The notes under the pieces were generated by a model that saw only the letters and a list, made by a program, of their open reading frames with translations, did not search any database and was not told the DNA's origin. Shown here in pieces: positions 7,413-16,230 of a stretch of DNA of 64,000 nt (positions are counted from its first letter, which is position 1; each line of letters starts with the position of its first letter). The DNA comes from Robiginitalea sediminis. GTDB taxonomy: Bacteria; Bacteroidota; Bacteroidia; Flavobacteriales; Flavobacteriaceae. The stretch lies in NCBI RefSeq assembly GCF_002198115.1, contig NZ_NGNR01000001.1, forward strand, positions 562,369 through 626,368, read 5' to 3'. The translations under genes were made by a program, and so were the position numbers.

Positions 7413-8420
7413 ATGAGAAGGATTTGTTTAATGTTGCTGAGTGTATTGGTTTTGGGGGCTTGTCAGGAGAAGCCCGCGAAGAAGTATAAACCCCAGTCGC
7501 TGGGGGCCATCAATACGGTGGCTGTTGTCATGGACAACGACCTCTGGGAAGGGGCTGTGGGCGATAAAGTCCGGGAGTATTTTGCGGCCCCCCTTATTGG
7601 CCTAACCTGGGACGAGCCCCATTTCAGCCTGGAGCACATGCCCCCTTCGGTGTTCCGCGGGACTACCCGGCACCGGCGGGCCGTTTTATACGTTTCCAAG
7701 GACAGTGTGGAAGGGGCCCAGGTACAGAATGACCTCTACGCCACCCCCCAGAAAGTTGGGGTCATCAAAGGGGCCACGGACGCTGCCCTTATCGCCTCCA
7801 TAGAAGCCCATGCGGGCCAGATTATGGATTCCATCCGCCAGATGGAGATCGGGGAGGCGCAGGAGCGTTTTCTGCGCTCCCTGAGCAAGGAAACCGTTAT
7901 GCAGGACAAATTCGGCGTAACCATGCGCCTGCCATCCATCTACAAGGTGAGTAAGCAGGAGGATAATTTTGTCTGGATAGACCGGGAAATCCAAAAAGGC
8001 AGTATGAATATCGTGGCGTATGAAATGCCGGGAAACCATTTCGAGGTAGACTCCACCCTGGTGTGGGATATCATCCATATGCGCGACTCTATCGGGAAGC
8101 AGTATATCCCGGGCCCGGATGTGCCCGATAAAATCACCTATATGGGAACGGAAAAGGCTTTTGCACCCTATGTGATCCCCACCGAAATAGCCGGAAAGAA
8201 GGCGGTTGAGGTCCGGGGGATCTGGGAAATCGTGAACTACCCCATGGCCGGCCCGTTTCTTACCTATATTATCAACGACAAGGAGCACGACCGGCTGCTG
8301 GTGCTGGAGGGGTTTACCTTTGCCCCGGCCACCAACAAGCGGGATTATATGTTCGAGCTGGAGGCGATCCTCAGGACGGTGCGTTTCCAACCCCCGGCGG
8401 CCCAAGCCTCTGTCCCATAA
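7413..8420 (+). CDS. DUF4837 family lipoprotein
   Basis: 335 residues from the ATG at 7413; a start at 7389 would overlap the upstream gene and spoil the signal peptide. The N-terminus MRRICLMLLSVLVLGAC ends in a lipobox with Cys17. The mature part begins with the family-typical SLGAINTVAVVMDNDLWEG and contains VREYFAAPLIGL. The family is conserved in Bacteroidota with unknown function. The start lies 12 bp after the lytic transglycosylase stop, so the two are very likely one operon and the protein probably works in envelope or peptidoglycan maintenance (inference). Confidence 0.82.
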   Translation: MRRICLMLLSVLVLGACQEKPAKKYKPQSLGAINTVAVVMDNDLWEGAVGDKVREYFAAPLIGLTWDEPHFSLEHMPPSVFRGTTRHRRAVLYVSKDSVEGAQVQNDLYATPQKVGVIKGATDAALIASIEAHAGQIMDSIRQMEIGEAQERFLRSLSKETVMQDKFGVTMRLPSIYKVSKQEDNFVWIDREIQKGSMNIVAYEMPGNHFEVDSTLVWDIIHMRDSIGKQYIPGPDVPDKITYMGTEKAFAPYVIPTEIAGKKAVEVRGIWEIVNYPMAGPFLTYIINDKEHDRLLVLEGFTFAPATNKRDYMFELEAILRTVRFQPPAAQASVP

Positions 8421-8430
8421 CCTGAGCAAT

Positions 8431-8463
8431 AAAACAAAAAAAGCCCCGCTTATGGCGGGGCTT
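8431..8463 (-). terminator. Intrinsic terminator, mainly minus-strand
   Basis: Arms AAGCCCCGC (8441-8449) and GCGGGGCTT (8455-8463) have a short loop. On the minus strand the hairpin runs into a T-rich tract (complement of 8431-8442); on the plus strand only a weak T-tract follows. It therefore ends the small-protein transcript from the right, and may also serve the DUF4837 gene. Confidence 0.8.
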
Positions 8464-8486
8464 ATACTTTCTGGTGTTTGGGCCGG

Positions 8487-8648
8487 CTAGAACCCCGTGC
8501 GAAGCACATGTAACAGGGCATACATGGTCAGGAGCCAAACCCCCAGTCCAAGCCAGGAAAACAACCGGAAGTTTTTCTTGAGGATCAACCGGAGTCTGTT
8601 GCCAGGGCTCCAGGTTTTGGATGCTGCTGCATCACTGCTTTTTTCCAT
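8487..8648 (-). CDS. 53-residue single-pass membrane protein (DUF6747-like paralogue)
   Basis: ATG at 8646-8648 and TAG at 8487-8489 enclose 53 codons. The N-terminus is polar (MEKSSDAAASKTW). It is followed by a basic stretch RLILKKNFRLF, one hydrophobic helix SWLGLGVWLLTMYALLHV (about 31-48), and the end LRTGF. The second half aligns without gaps to the neighbouring 56-residue protein (K/RN at the membrane border, then F/W-rich helix, YA, TGF). The coding call rests on this paralogy and on the strong minus-strand terminator 24 bp behind the stop. Function is unknown; a regulatory micro-protein of an envelope complex is possible. Confidence 0.7.
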   Translation of the reverse strand: MEKSSDAAASKTWSPGNRLRLILKKNFRLFSWLGLGVWLLTMYALLHVLRTGF

Positions 8649-8793
8649 AGCAATCACCGATTTGGGACTACCGAAATTGGTTAAAATCCGGGAGAAACCC
8701 CCAAAGTATCGGACAAACGGCTAAAATTTTGGCTGAACGCATCCGGGGGGTCACCTACCTGTGAAAAAGTATCAGGTGCCTGCCAGAAGGCCG

Positions 8794-8964
8794 CTAGTCG
8801 AAGGCAAACCCCGTGGCAACCCTGTAAATAAAGGCATAGAGGACAATCAGGTAGCACCCGAAACAGAACCAGAATAGGAGTTTGTACACATTACGGACCA
8901 GGAAGGACCGGATGGAATGGAAGGCATCCTGGTAGAGGGTGCGGATAAGTAGAAGTGTGTTCAT
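8794..8964 (-). CDS. 56-residue single-pass membrane protein (DUF6747-like)
   Basis: ATG at 8962-8964 and TAG at 8794-8796 enclose 56 codons: MNTLLLIRTLYQDAFHSIRS, then FLVRNVYKLLF and a membrane helix WFCFGCYLIVLYAFIY, ending RVATGFAFD. The ending YAFIYRVATGFAF matches what I recall of the flavobacterial DUF6747 family of ~55-residue proteins of unknown function. A 145-bp spacer separates it from the 53-residue paralogue on the same strand. No TAnnTTTG box was found directly upstream on the minus strand. Confidence 0.78.
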   Translation of the reverse strand: MNTLLLIRTLYQDAFHSIRSFLVRNVYKLLFWFCFGCYLIVLYAFIYRVATGFAFD

Positions 8965-9073
8965 GGCTGAAGTTTTTGGTATAACCAGAAAATCAGCATG
9001 TTACGTATGTCTAAAGGGTATATTTGTTGTGACCGGAGGGCATTTTGTGGTGTAACCGGATCCGGGGAGTCTT

Positions 9074-9099
9074 CAGGCCGCAACCAAGGCTGCGGCCTG
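9074..9099 (-). terminator. GC-rich hairpin after the OmpA-family gene (weak terminator)
   Basis: Arms CAGGCCGCA (9074-9082) and TGCGGCCTG (9091-9099) lie five bases beyond the minus-strand stop codon. No T-run follows on either strand, so it may be a transcript-end hairpin rather than a true intrinsic terminator. Confidence 0.35.
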
Positions 9100-9103
9100 T
9101 GGA

Positions 9104-11536
9104 CTACATGCTTACAATGATAAACTCGGACCTACGGTTGGCCTGGTGCTGCTCCCGCGAGCAACGGACACTGCCGTCGCAGTTGTTCAGCAGGCGTTCT
9201 TCCCCATAGCCCACAGCACTCTGGATCCTGTTGGGGTCAATCCCCTGGCTGATGAGGTACTGACGCGTAGCCTTGGCCCTCTTGTCCGAGAGGTATTTGT
9301 TATAGGCTTTCGGACCCCGGGAGTCGGTGTGGGATTCAATGGCGATCACCATATCCGGGTATTCGTTCAGGGTAGCCACCAGTTTATCGAGTTCGCGGGC
9401 GGCATCTGCGCGGATGCCAAATTTGTCGAAGTCGAAGTAGATGTTTTCCGTTTTAAGCTTCCGGATACCATTCTCCACAATAATGCGTTCCTCCAGTTTT
9501 CTCAGGGAAACCTCGGCCATAACCTGTTGGTTGTCCAGGGTTTCCACCACCAGGTCTGCTTCGCGATAGGCTTCTTTGTTTACCCCGATTTTATAGCGGG
9601 TATTGCCCTGCAGTTCTTCAAAGACAAAACCGCCTTGTTCGTCGGTGAGGACCTCTTTGAGTTTAACGTTGTTTTCATCCAGTAAGGCCACCATGGCATT
9701 GGGGATGTAATCTCCCGTAACCAGGTCGGTTACCACGCCCGCAATAGCATTTTCGTTGGCTTCTTCCGGGATCAGGCGCTGAAAGGAATACAGGTCGTCG
9801 TCGCCTTTCCCTCCCCTTCGGTTGGAGGCGAAATACCCTTTCTGGGTTTCCGGGTCCATAATAAAGGAGAAATCGTCCTTGCTACTGTTGATGGGCTTGC
9901 CAACGTTTCTGACCTCTAAAAACCCGTTTTCGTTTTCTTCATCGAAGGACACTTCATAGACGTCCAGGCCGCCAAGGCCCACATGGCCGTTGGAGGAGAA
10001 ATACAAGGTTTTGTCTGTGATAAAAGGGAACATCTCCTTTTGTTCCGTATTGATTTCCGGCCCCAGGTTCCTGGGCTCTGAAAACTGACCGTCCCCCAGG
10101 ACATCCACCACAAAAATGTCGGTGTCTCCGATGCTTCCCGGCATGTCCGAAACAAAATACAACTGTTTGCCGTCGGGGCTCAGGGCCGGGTGGCCGGTAG
10201 AGTAGTGTTCCCCGTTAAATGGGAGTTCCACCGCCTCGGTCCACTCCCCGTTGACTTTGCGGGACATGTAGAGTTTCAGGTGGTTCACCCCGTTTTTATC
10301 CCTGCGAAGCTTTTTTCCGTAGTTGTTACGCGTAAAATAGATAGTCTGCCCGTCCGGGGAGAAAGTTACCCCGGCCTCATGATATTTGGTGTTCAGGGTC
10401 TTGGAGAATTTTACAGCCCCTGTCAGGTCTTCGGCCTCCTCATTAACGCGTGCAATATAGAGATCCAGGTACGGTTGATCATTCCATTTATACCGACGGG
10501 TATGAAAAAATGCAGAGTCTACAGAAGACGCGTAAACCACCTTGTCTTCCCCGTAAAACATGGGGGCAAAATCGGAGTATCGCGAATTTACCGAGAGGTT
10601 TTTGATGGTAAACCCATCCGCAGCGCTAAGGATATTGTCCAGCACTGTCTCCCGCTCCTCAATCTGTGCCATTCCCGGGCGGGCCGAGGCGGCTGCCTTG
10701 CGGTCGTACAGGCGCATAAAACGTCTGGCCCGGCTGTACTTGCCATTTCCTTTCAGGGAGTGGGCATATCGGAACAGGTTCTCGGCGGACATCTGGTCTG
10801 CCTCCATCTGGTAGAGTTGGTCGTACCAGTACAAGGCCCGTTCCATATCGGTGTTGAAGTAATGCGAGTCTGCCAGGCGTTTGATTACCCTGGCCGATGC
10901 ATTTTCAGGCGAACGCCTCAGGGCTGTTTCGTACAGGTCTGCCGCCTCTGCGAACCAAAGCTTATCGTAATACACGTCTGCTTTCCGGATCAGCTTATCC
11001 GGGCTTTCGCTATCGGACAATTGCGCTGAGGATTCTGCTGGCCGGTCTGTTTCTTGGGGGTCTACTGTGGTTTGGGGCATTGCATCGCCTTCCACTACCA
11101 GGATCCACAAGTCTCCCGAGTATTTGCCGTGTACCTCCGTAGCGGCAGCATCCAGTGCCGTTACGGGACTGGTATACCGGTTAACGTAGATATAGAACAG
11201 CTCGTTCTCAGGATTGACAAAGTTCCCAGGCTCCAGGCCGTCCTTGCGAAGCTTGCGCTCCATGCGCCTGATGTTTTTGCGTTTGGAGAAAACCCCGGCC
11301 ACAAGGTAATAGCCAGGGTCAAGCTCGGTTACGGCATCCAGGGTTCTGACACCAATGCCACGCGCGCGCGCAGCCTGCTGAAACGCTTCGGAATCGGACA
11401 GGCCCATGCTTTGGGCCGGCCTTGCAAGGCTTGTCCCGGCCGATGCTACAGCCGAACTCAGGTCGGTTTGCGCCATCAGGGACCAGGAAGCAAGAGCACA
11501 CAGGAAGAGTACTAGTGATTTGAAGGTTGGGTTCAT
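9104..11536 (-). CDS. OmpA-family envelope protein with TPR, PD40 and carboxypeptidase-regulatory-like domains (PorE-like architecture)
   Basis: 810 residues. Order: Sec signal peptide ending near SLMAQ (residue 23, no lipobox); a SPOR-like segment at about 75-155 (GYYLVAGVFSKRKNIRRME); TPR repeats at about 180-285; PD40/WD40-like beta-propeller repeats at about 330-560 (VTFSPDGQTIYFTR, HPALSPDGKQLYFVSD); a CarboxypepD_reg-like module at about 595-680; and a C-terminal OmpA domain at about 690-800 with NIYFDFDKFGIR and peptidoglycan-binding IESHTDSRGPKAYNKYLS. This order resembles T9SS protein PorE and the OmpA partners of PorP/SprF proteins, but no porP/sprF gene is adjacent and PorE is a lipoprotein. 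It probably anchors an envelope complex to peptidoglycan. Confidence 0.85.
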   Translation of the reverse strand: MNPTFKSLVLFLCALASWSLMAQTDLSSAVASAGTSLARPAQSMGLSDSEAFQQAARARGIGVRTLDAVTELDPGYYLVAGVFSKRKNIRRMERKLRKDGLEPGNFVNPENELFYIYVNRYTSPVTALDAAATEVHGKYSGDLWILVVEGDAMPQTTVDPQETDRPAESSAQLSDSESPDKLIRKADVYYDKLWFAEAADLYETALRRSPENASARVIKRLADSHYFNTDMERALYWYDQLYQMEADQMSAENLFRYAHSLKGNGKYSRARRFMRLYDRKAAASARPGMAQIEERETVLDNILSAADGFTIKNLSVNSRYSDFAPMFYGEDKVVYASSVDSAFFHTRRYKWNDQPYLDLYIARVNEEAEDLTGAVKFSKTLNTKYHEAGVTFSPDGQTIYFTRNNYGKKLRRDKNGVNHLKLYMSRKVNGEWTEAVELPFNGEHYSTGHPALSPDGKQLYFVSDMPGSIGDTDIFVVDVLGDGQFSEPRNLGPEINTEQKEMFPFITDKTLYFSSNGHVGLGGLDVYEVSFDEENENGFLEVRNVGKPINSSKDDFSFIMDPETQKGYFASNRRGGKGDDDLYSFQRLIPEEANENAIAGVVTDLVTGDYIPNAMVALLDENNVKLKEVLTDEQGGFVFEELQGNTRYKIGVNKEAYREADLVVETLDNQQVMAEVSLRKLEERIIVENGIRKLKTENIYFDFDKFGIRADAARELDKLVATLNEYPDMVIAIESHTDSRGPKAYNKYLSDKRAKATRQYLISQGIDPNRIQSAVGYGEERLLNNCDGSVRCSREQHQANRRSEFIIVSM

Positions 11537-11740
11537 TAGGATCGTACGGTTGTGCAGGCTGACGGGTGTTCCCGCGTCATCCTGTTTTCGAAAGTAACCC
11601 TAATGTGCCGGGGGCGTTATTTTTTGTTGTGAAAGGGGGTAAAATCGATATGTACGGCTTTATCTTGTGGTTTTCAACCCCCTGTGATACCCTGAAATCA
11701 GCCGGCATCAAAGGTTCAGCCCTACAATACCAATAAGTAT

Positions 11741-11765
11741 AAAAAAAGCACCACAAGGGTGCTTT
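11741..11765 (-). terminator. Intrinsic terminator of tatA
   Basis: Arms AAAGCACC (11745-11752) and GGTGCTTT (11758-11765) with a 5-base loop; on the minus strand the hairpin is followed by additional Ts (complement of the A-run from 11741). It lies 22 bp behind the tatA stop. Confidence 0.85.
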
Positions 11766-11787
11766 ATTGCAAATGAAAGGACCGGGA

Positions 11788-11970
11788 TCAGTCCTTTTTC
11801 TCTTCTAATTTGTCATCTTCGCGGGAGGCATCTTTGAACTCCTTGATTCCACTGCCCAAGCCGCGCATCAGTTCCGGTATTTTCTTACCTCCGAACAGCA
11901 ACAATACCACCATCACGATAATCGCAATCTGCCAGGGGCCAATAGCGAGGAAAATTGTAAGTGCATTCAT
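11788..11970 (-). CDS. tatA: Sec-independent protein translocase subunit TatA/TatE
   Basis: 60 residues: a short N-terminal membrane helix (about 6-25), the TatA FG hinge in [21 protein letters not shown], an amphipathic helix, and a charged acidic/basic tail [10 protein letters not shown]. TatA oligomers form the passage for folded twin-arginine substrates with TatC. No tatC is in the window. The divergent neighbour is an M23 peptidase gene; the intergenic space is about 150 bp. Confidence 0.92.
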   Translation of the reverse strand: MNALTIFLAIGPWQIAIIVMVVLLLFGGKKIPELMRGLGSGIKEFKDASREDDKLEEKKD

Positions 11971-12126
11971 TCCAACTCTGTTTAACTAGTGTAAATGTAA
12001 GGAAAAAACATTTTGCAGCCCCTTTTATTGTGGTATAAGATGTATTTTAGACGGTCCAAGTCCGGGCTGTTTGCCCGGGTAAATCGAATCAGGGGCAAAA
12101 AACGGGCTCCCCGGCATAAACCGATC

Positions 12127-12999
12127 ATGGCCAAGCAAGAAAAACGCAGGAAGGAAATCAAGAGGAAACTCCTCCACAAATACAGGCTGGTTATCCTCAA
12201 CGAAAGCACCTTTGAGGAGAAAATCTCCTTTAAGCTGAGCCGGCTCAATGTATTTGTGACCGGGTCCCTGGCCGTTATCGGGCTCATTGGGCTCACCACC
12301 TTGCTTATTGCTTTTACCCCCCTCAGGGAATACATCCCCGGATATTCCTCCACAGCCCTGAAGCGGCAGGCCACGGAACTTACCTACAAAACGGATTCCC
12401 TGGTGGGCGTCCTCGATTATACCAACAGGTATTTAAATAACATCCGAAGTGTTCTCAGGGGCGATGTGGGCACCGATTCCATCCCAACGGATTCTATGTT
12501 TGAGACCTTTAAGCTGGACCCTGCCGGCATTGACCTCAGTCCCATCCGCGAAGACAGCCTGCTCCGGGCCCAGGTGGCCCTGGAGGACAAATACAATCTT
12601 TTCGAAACCCCCGCTGCAGACGGAAGCAAGTTGTTGTATTCCCCTTTAAGCGGCCCGGTGACCCAGCAATACGACCCGGATTCCCGCCACTTTGCCATCG
12701 ACATTGTGGCTCCAAGGGATACCCCTATCAAGGCCGTAGCAAACGGCACGGTTATTTTCGCCGAATGGACGGCAGCTACCGGATATGTTATTATCATTGA
12801 ACACAAGGAAGGGCTTACTTCGGTGTATAAACACAACGGTTCCCTTTCCAAGGCACAGGGGGATGTGGTGCGCGCCGGAGAAGTTGTGGCTTCCGTGGGC
12901 AATACCGGGGAACTGACCACAGGCCCCCACCTGCACTTCGAACTTTGGAAGGATGGCCGCCCGGTAAACCCTCTTAATTACGTAGATATTGCCGAATGA
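12127..12999 (+). CDS. M23 family metallopeptidase (LytM domain)
   Basis: 290 residues from the ATG at 12127 (MAKQEKRRKEIKRKLL); an upstream in-frame start at 12013 would add 38 unconserved basic residues. A single membrane helix lies at about 43-65, with a short periplasmic linker after it. The M23 domain has a complete zinc set: His188 and Asp192 in HFAID, and the HLH motif at 268-270 in GPHLHFELW. It probably cleaves peptidoglycan cross-bridges, tethered to the inner membrane. The stop overlaps the start of the GH3 gene in an ATGA. Confidence 0.9.
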   Translation: MAKQEKRRKEIKRKLLHKYRLVILNESTFEEKISFKLSRLNVFVTGSLAVIGLIGLTTLLIAFTPLREYIPGYSSTALKRQATELTYKTDSLVGVLDYTNRYLNNIRSVLRGDVGTDSIPTDSMFETFKLDPAGIDLSPIREDSLLRAQVALEDKYNLFETPAADGSKLLYSPLSGPVTQQYDPDSRHFAIDIVAPRDTPIKAVANGTVIFAEWTAATGYVIIIEHKEGLTSVYKHNGSLSKAQGDVVRAGEVVASVGNTGELTTGPHLHFELWKDGRPVNPLNYVDIAE

Positions 13000-14498
13000 C
13001 CTTTAAGCAGTTGGCAGCCCGGGTTTTTGCCCGCTTTGTGCATTGGAAGGCCTCCCGATGGATGCACCGGCCGGTGCAGGCCCAACAGTGGGTCTTCAGA
13101 GACCTCATCCGGCAAGGGAGCAGGACCGCTTTTGGGAAAGACCACCGGTTTTCAGAGATCCAAGACCATGCAGATTACGTGGCCCGGGTCCCCGTGCGGG
13201 ATTATGAGGACCTCAAGCCCTATGTGGAGCGGATCCTGGAAGGCCAGCCGGATGTGTTGTGGCCCGGAAAGCCCTTGTATATGGCCAAAACTTCAGGAAC
13301 CACTTCCGGCGCCAAGTACATCCCGCTTACCCGCGGCGCCATTCGCGAGCAGGTCAGGGCATCCAGAAATGCCATCCTGGCCTATATCCACCAGACCGGG
13401 AATACCGCTTTTGTGGTCGGGAAAATGATCTTCCTGCAGGGCAGTCCGGAACTCACTGATAAAAACGGGATCAAGGTAGGTCGCCTCTCCGGGATATCGG
13501 CCCACTATGTTCCGGGTTATCTCCAGAAGAACCGGCTTCCCAGCTGGGAGACCAACTGTATTGAGGACTGGGAAGAAAAAGTAGACCGCATTGTAGAGGA
13601 AACCCTCGAAAAACCCATGTCGGTAATTGCGGGCATCCCGTCCTGGGTACAGATGTATTTCGAAAGGCTGGTACAGCGGAGCGGAAAACCGGTGGGACAG
13701 CTCTTTCCCCAGTTTGAGCTTTTCATCTACGGGGGTGTGAACTACGAGCCCTACCGCGCCAAGTTTGAGGAATTAATCGGCCGGAAAGTGGATAGTATCG
13801 AGCTCTTCCCGGCCAGCGAGGGGTTTTTTGCCTACCAGGACCGGCAGGACGACCGCGGGCTGCTTTTGCTGCTGGATTCGGGGATTTTCTACGAGTTTAT
13901 CCGGGCCGACGAATTCCACGACCCGGACCAGGAGCGCCTGACCATCGGGCAGGTGGAGCTGGGGGTGAATTACGTCATGATCCTCTCTACCAATGCCGGC
14001 CTTTGGGGGTACAACCTGGGGGATACGGTGGCCTTTACCTCCCTGGACCCCTACCGGGTTATTGTAACCGGCCGGATCAAGCACTTTATTTCCGCATTTG
14101 GGGAACACGTTATTGCCAAGGAGGTGGAATACGCCATGCAGGATGCCCTGGGGCGGTGTGGCGGGCAGGTAAATGAATTCACGGTTGCCCCCATGATCAG
14201 CCCCCCGGAGGGCGGGTTGCCCTACCACGAATGGTGGGTGGAGTTCGAGGCCCTACCCAGGGATATGGAGGCCTTTGTCAAAACCCTGGACCAGGCCTTA
14301 CAGGGGCAGAATTCCTATTACTTCGACCTTATAGAGGGCAGGGTGCTGCAACGTCTCAAAATCCGCCATGTTGCGAAAGGGGGCTTCAGGGAGTATATGA
14401 AATCCGTGGGGAAGCTCGGCGGGCAGAACAAGGTGCAACGCCTTTCCAACGACAGAAAACTGGCCGAAGGGCTGGCTCCCTTCCAGCACAAACCCTGA
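12996..14498 (+). CDS. GH3 auxin-responsive promoter family protein (adenylate-forming)
   Basis: 500 residues. The AMP-forming P-loop KTSGTTSGAKYIPLT begins near residue 97, and the later motif YGGVNYEPYRAKF and nucleotide-binding segment LFPASEGFFAYQD match the GH3 fold. Plant GH3 proteins conjugate amino acids to acyl hormones; bacterial members are common in Bacteroidota but their substrates are unknown. The gene overlaps the M23 gene by 4 bp, so the two are translationally coupled. Nothing in the sequence identifies the acyl or amine substrate. Confidence 0.85.
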   Translation: MTFKQLAARVFARFVHWKASRWMHRPVQAQQWVFRDLIRQGSRTAFGKDHRFSEIQDHADYVARVPVRDYEDLKPYVERILEGQPDVLWPGKPLYMAKTSGTTSGAKYIPLTRGAIREQVRASRNAILAYIHQTGNTAFVVGKMIFLQGSPELTDKNGIKVGRLSGISAHYVPGYLQKNRLPSWETNCIEDWEEKVDRIVEETLEKPMSVIAGIPSWVQMYFERLVQRSGKPVGQLFPQFELFIYGGVNYEPYRAKFEELIGRKVDSIELFPASEGFFAYQDRQDDRGLLLLLDSGIFYEFIRADEFHDPDQERLTIGQVELGVNYVMILSTNAGLWGYNLGDTVAFTSLDPYRVIVTGRIKHFISAFGEHVIAKEVEYAMQDALGRCGGQVNEFTVAPMISPPEGGLPYHEWWVEFEALPRDMEAFVKTLDQALQGQNSYYFDLIEGRVLQRLKIRHVAKGGFREYMKSVGKLGGQNKVQRLSNDRKLAEGLAPFQHKP

Positions 14499-14531
14499 TG
14501 TCACCCTGGGCGGGCGTAGGAAAATTAAGTG

Positions 14532-14539
14532 TATTTTTG
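14532..14539 (+). promoter_or_regulatory. -7 promoter box (TATTTTTG)
   Basis: TATTTTTG fits TAnnTTTG and lies 17 bp before the ATG at 14556. It overlaps the alternative GTG start at 14529, which argues for the downstream ATG. Confidence 0.55.
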
Positions 14540-14555
14540 TGCCATACAGCCTATC

Positions 14556-16226
14556 ATGGAAACAACCCGCTCCCAGGAATCCACCAATGCCATCGAGCGC
14601 ATGTACATTACCATGCGCCACCTGCTTAACCGTGGCTTTTACAAGCCTATGGGGGTCTCGGGCGAAACCCTCAGGAACGCCCTTTTGCAGCTGCGCCCGG
14701 AAATCTATGGCTCCATCGCCGAGGATAAGGCAGAACTCGAAGGCCTCATCTATGTCCTGGAGCGCCTCCCCCAGGGCATCGAACAGTGCAAGTTCATCAA
14801 CCTCACTTCCGATGAAGGGTACAGCAAATCCCATTTCAAGGCAATTGTACCCCCAAAAAGGAGGCGGAACTGCTACCGGATAGACTCGGAGCAGATGAAC
14901 ATCGAGATCACCCGGGGCCGTTCGGATATTTACGATATCCTCACCCATCTGACCTTCCTTTTCATCGAATCGGATAAAATAGGACGGAAGGTCCTTATCG
15001 ATGAGGAGAAACAAACCACCATCCGCGACTGGCGAAAACTGGAGGCGGCCGTAAATAAGGATAAACTTACCCAGTCCGAGCGGGAGGTGGCCCTTATCCA
15101 TACCGCCAATATCCTCGGGCACTCCTTCGTGGATATTATCGACGTTCACAAGAAACTGGCCACCAAACAGGACCCGGAACGCTTCCTGAAAATCATCTAC
15201 TGGCTGGGGCGCCTGGCCATTGAGGAGCATACGGCCCGCGACAAGCGGACCATTACCTTCAGCAGCCTGCTGCGCGAGCGGCTGGGCCACCATATCCACG
15301 GGGATCGGTGGGCCACTACCATCAAGGAAACCCTAAACAGGCATAAACTCCTGGACCGCCCCATCCATGTGATCAGCTCTAACATGCACAGCGTGCTCAA
15401 CACGCTTTTTGCCCCCACAGCCCTGAAGAAGGAATTTCCCAAGGCGGGGCCCCTGGAAATATTCGAAGCCCTGAGCCGGCCGGAGAATGAGGCACTCCGA
15501 AAGAAGGTAACCGCCTTCGCGGCCAAAAACGGCATGATCCAGATCGATGACACCTCCGGAGCCAATATAGATGTTCAGGTTTTCGATATGGGCGCCATCA
15601 CCAATTCTGCGTGCTGTTATGACCTCCCCCCGGAATTCAAGGCGGCCAAACCGGTCATCCTGGTTATGGACTACGCCTTTGGCGAACAGGCCTACGAATG
15701 CGCCGACGAATTGCTGAAGCCCATTAAGCTAAAGGGCTCCCTGAAATACCTGGATATTCAGTCCATTTCCATTATGGGGAAAGCAGGAATCCTGCAGGGA
15801 GACAAGGGGGACCTGATGATCCCTTCGGCCCATATTTTCGAAGGGACGGCAGATAACTACCCTTTTAAGAACGAGCTTTGCAAGGCCGATTTTGAGGGTT
15901 ATGGCCTGGATGTTTATGAAGGCACTATGGTGACCGTCTTGGGCACCTCCCTGCAGAATAAGGACATCCTGACCTTCTTCCAGAATTCCACCTGGAATGT
16001 CATCGGCCTGGAAATGGAAGGGGCACATTACCAGAAGGCCATCCAGTCGGCTTCCCGGATCCGGAAAAGCATTGCCGAAAACGTGCGGATCCGCTATGCC
16101 TATTACGCCTCGGACAACCCGCTGAAAACAGGGCATACCCTGGCATCCGGGGGGCTTGGGGCCGCAGGGGTGAAACCGACCTACCTGATAACGGATAAGA
16201 TTTTAGAACAGATATTTAACACCTAA
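14556..16226 (+). CDS. Conserved protein of unknown function (DUF6909-like)
   Basis: 556 residues from METTRSQESTNAIERM. The opening AIERMYITMRHLLNRGFYKP and the stretch LTSDEGYSKSHFKAIVPPKR are what I recall of the flavobacterial DUF6909 family. The C-terminal third contains nucleoside-phosphorylase-like stretches (IPSAHIFEGTADNYPF, GLEMEGAHYQKAI), suggesting a phosphorylase-like fold, but I cannot name active-site residues with confidence. No signal peptide or membrane helix, so cytoplasmic. It is preceded by its own promoter box, although the GH3 gene ends only 57 bp upstream. Confidence 0.7.
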   Translation: METTRSQESTNAIERMYITMRHLLNRGFYKPMGVSGETLRNALLQLRPEIYGSIAEDKAELEGLIYVLERLPQGIEQCKFINLTSDEGYSKSHFKAIVPPKRRRNCYRIDSEQMNIEITRGRSDIYDILTHLTFLFIESDKIGRKVLIDEEKQTTIRDWRKLEAAVNKDKLTQSEREVALIHTANILGHSFVDIIDVHKKLATKQDPERFLKIIYWLGRLAIEEHTARDKRTITFSSLLRERLGHHIHGDRWATTIKETLNRHKLLDRPIHVISSNMHSVLNTLFAPTALKKEFPKAGPLEIFEALSRPENEALRKKVTAFAAKNGMIQIDDTSGANIDVQVFDMGAITNSACCYDLPPEFKAAKPVILVMDYAFGEQAYECADELLKPIKLKGSLKYLDIQSISIMGKAGILQGDKGDLMIPSAHIFEGTADNYPFKNELCKADFEGYGLDVYEGTMVTVLGTSLQNKDILTFFQNSTWNVIGLEMEGAHYQKAIQSASRIRKSIAENVRIRYAYYASDNPLKTGHTLASGGLGAAGVKPTYLITDKILEQIFNT

Positions 16227-16230
16227 CCTT

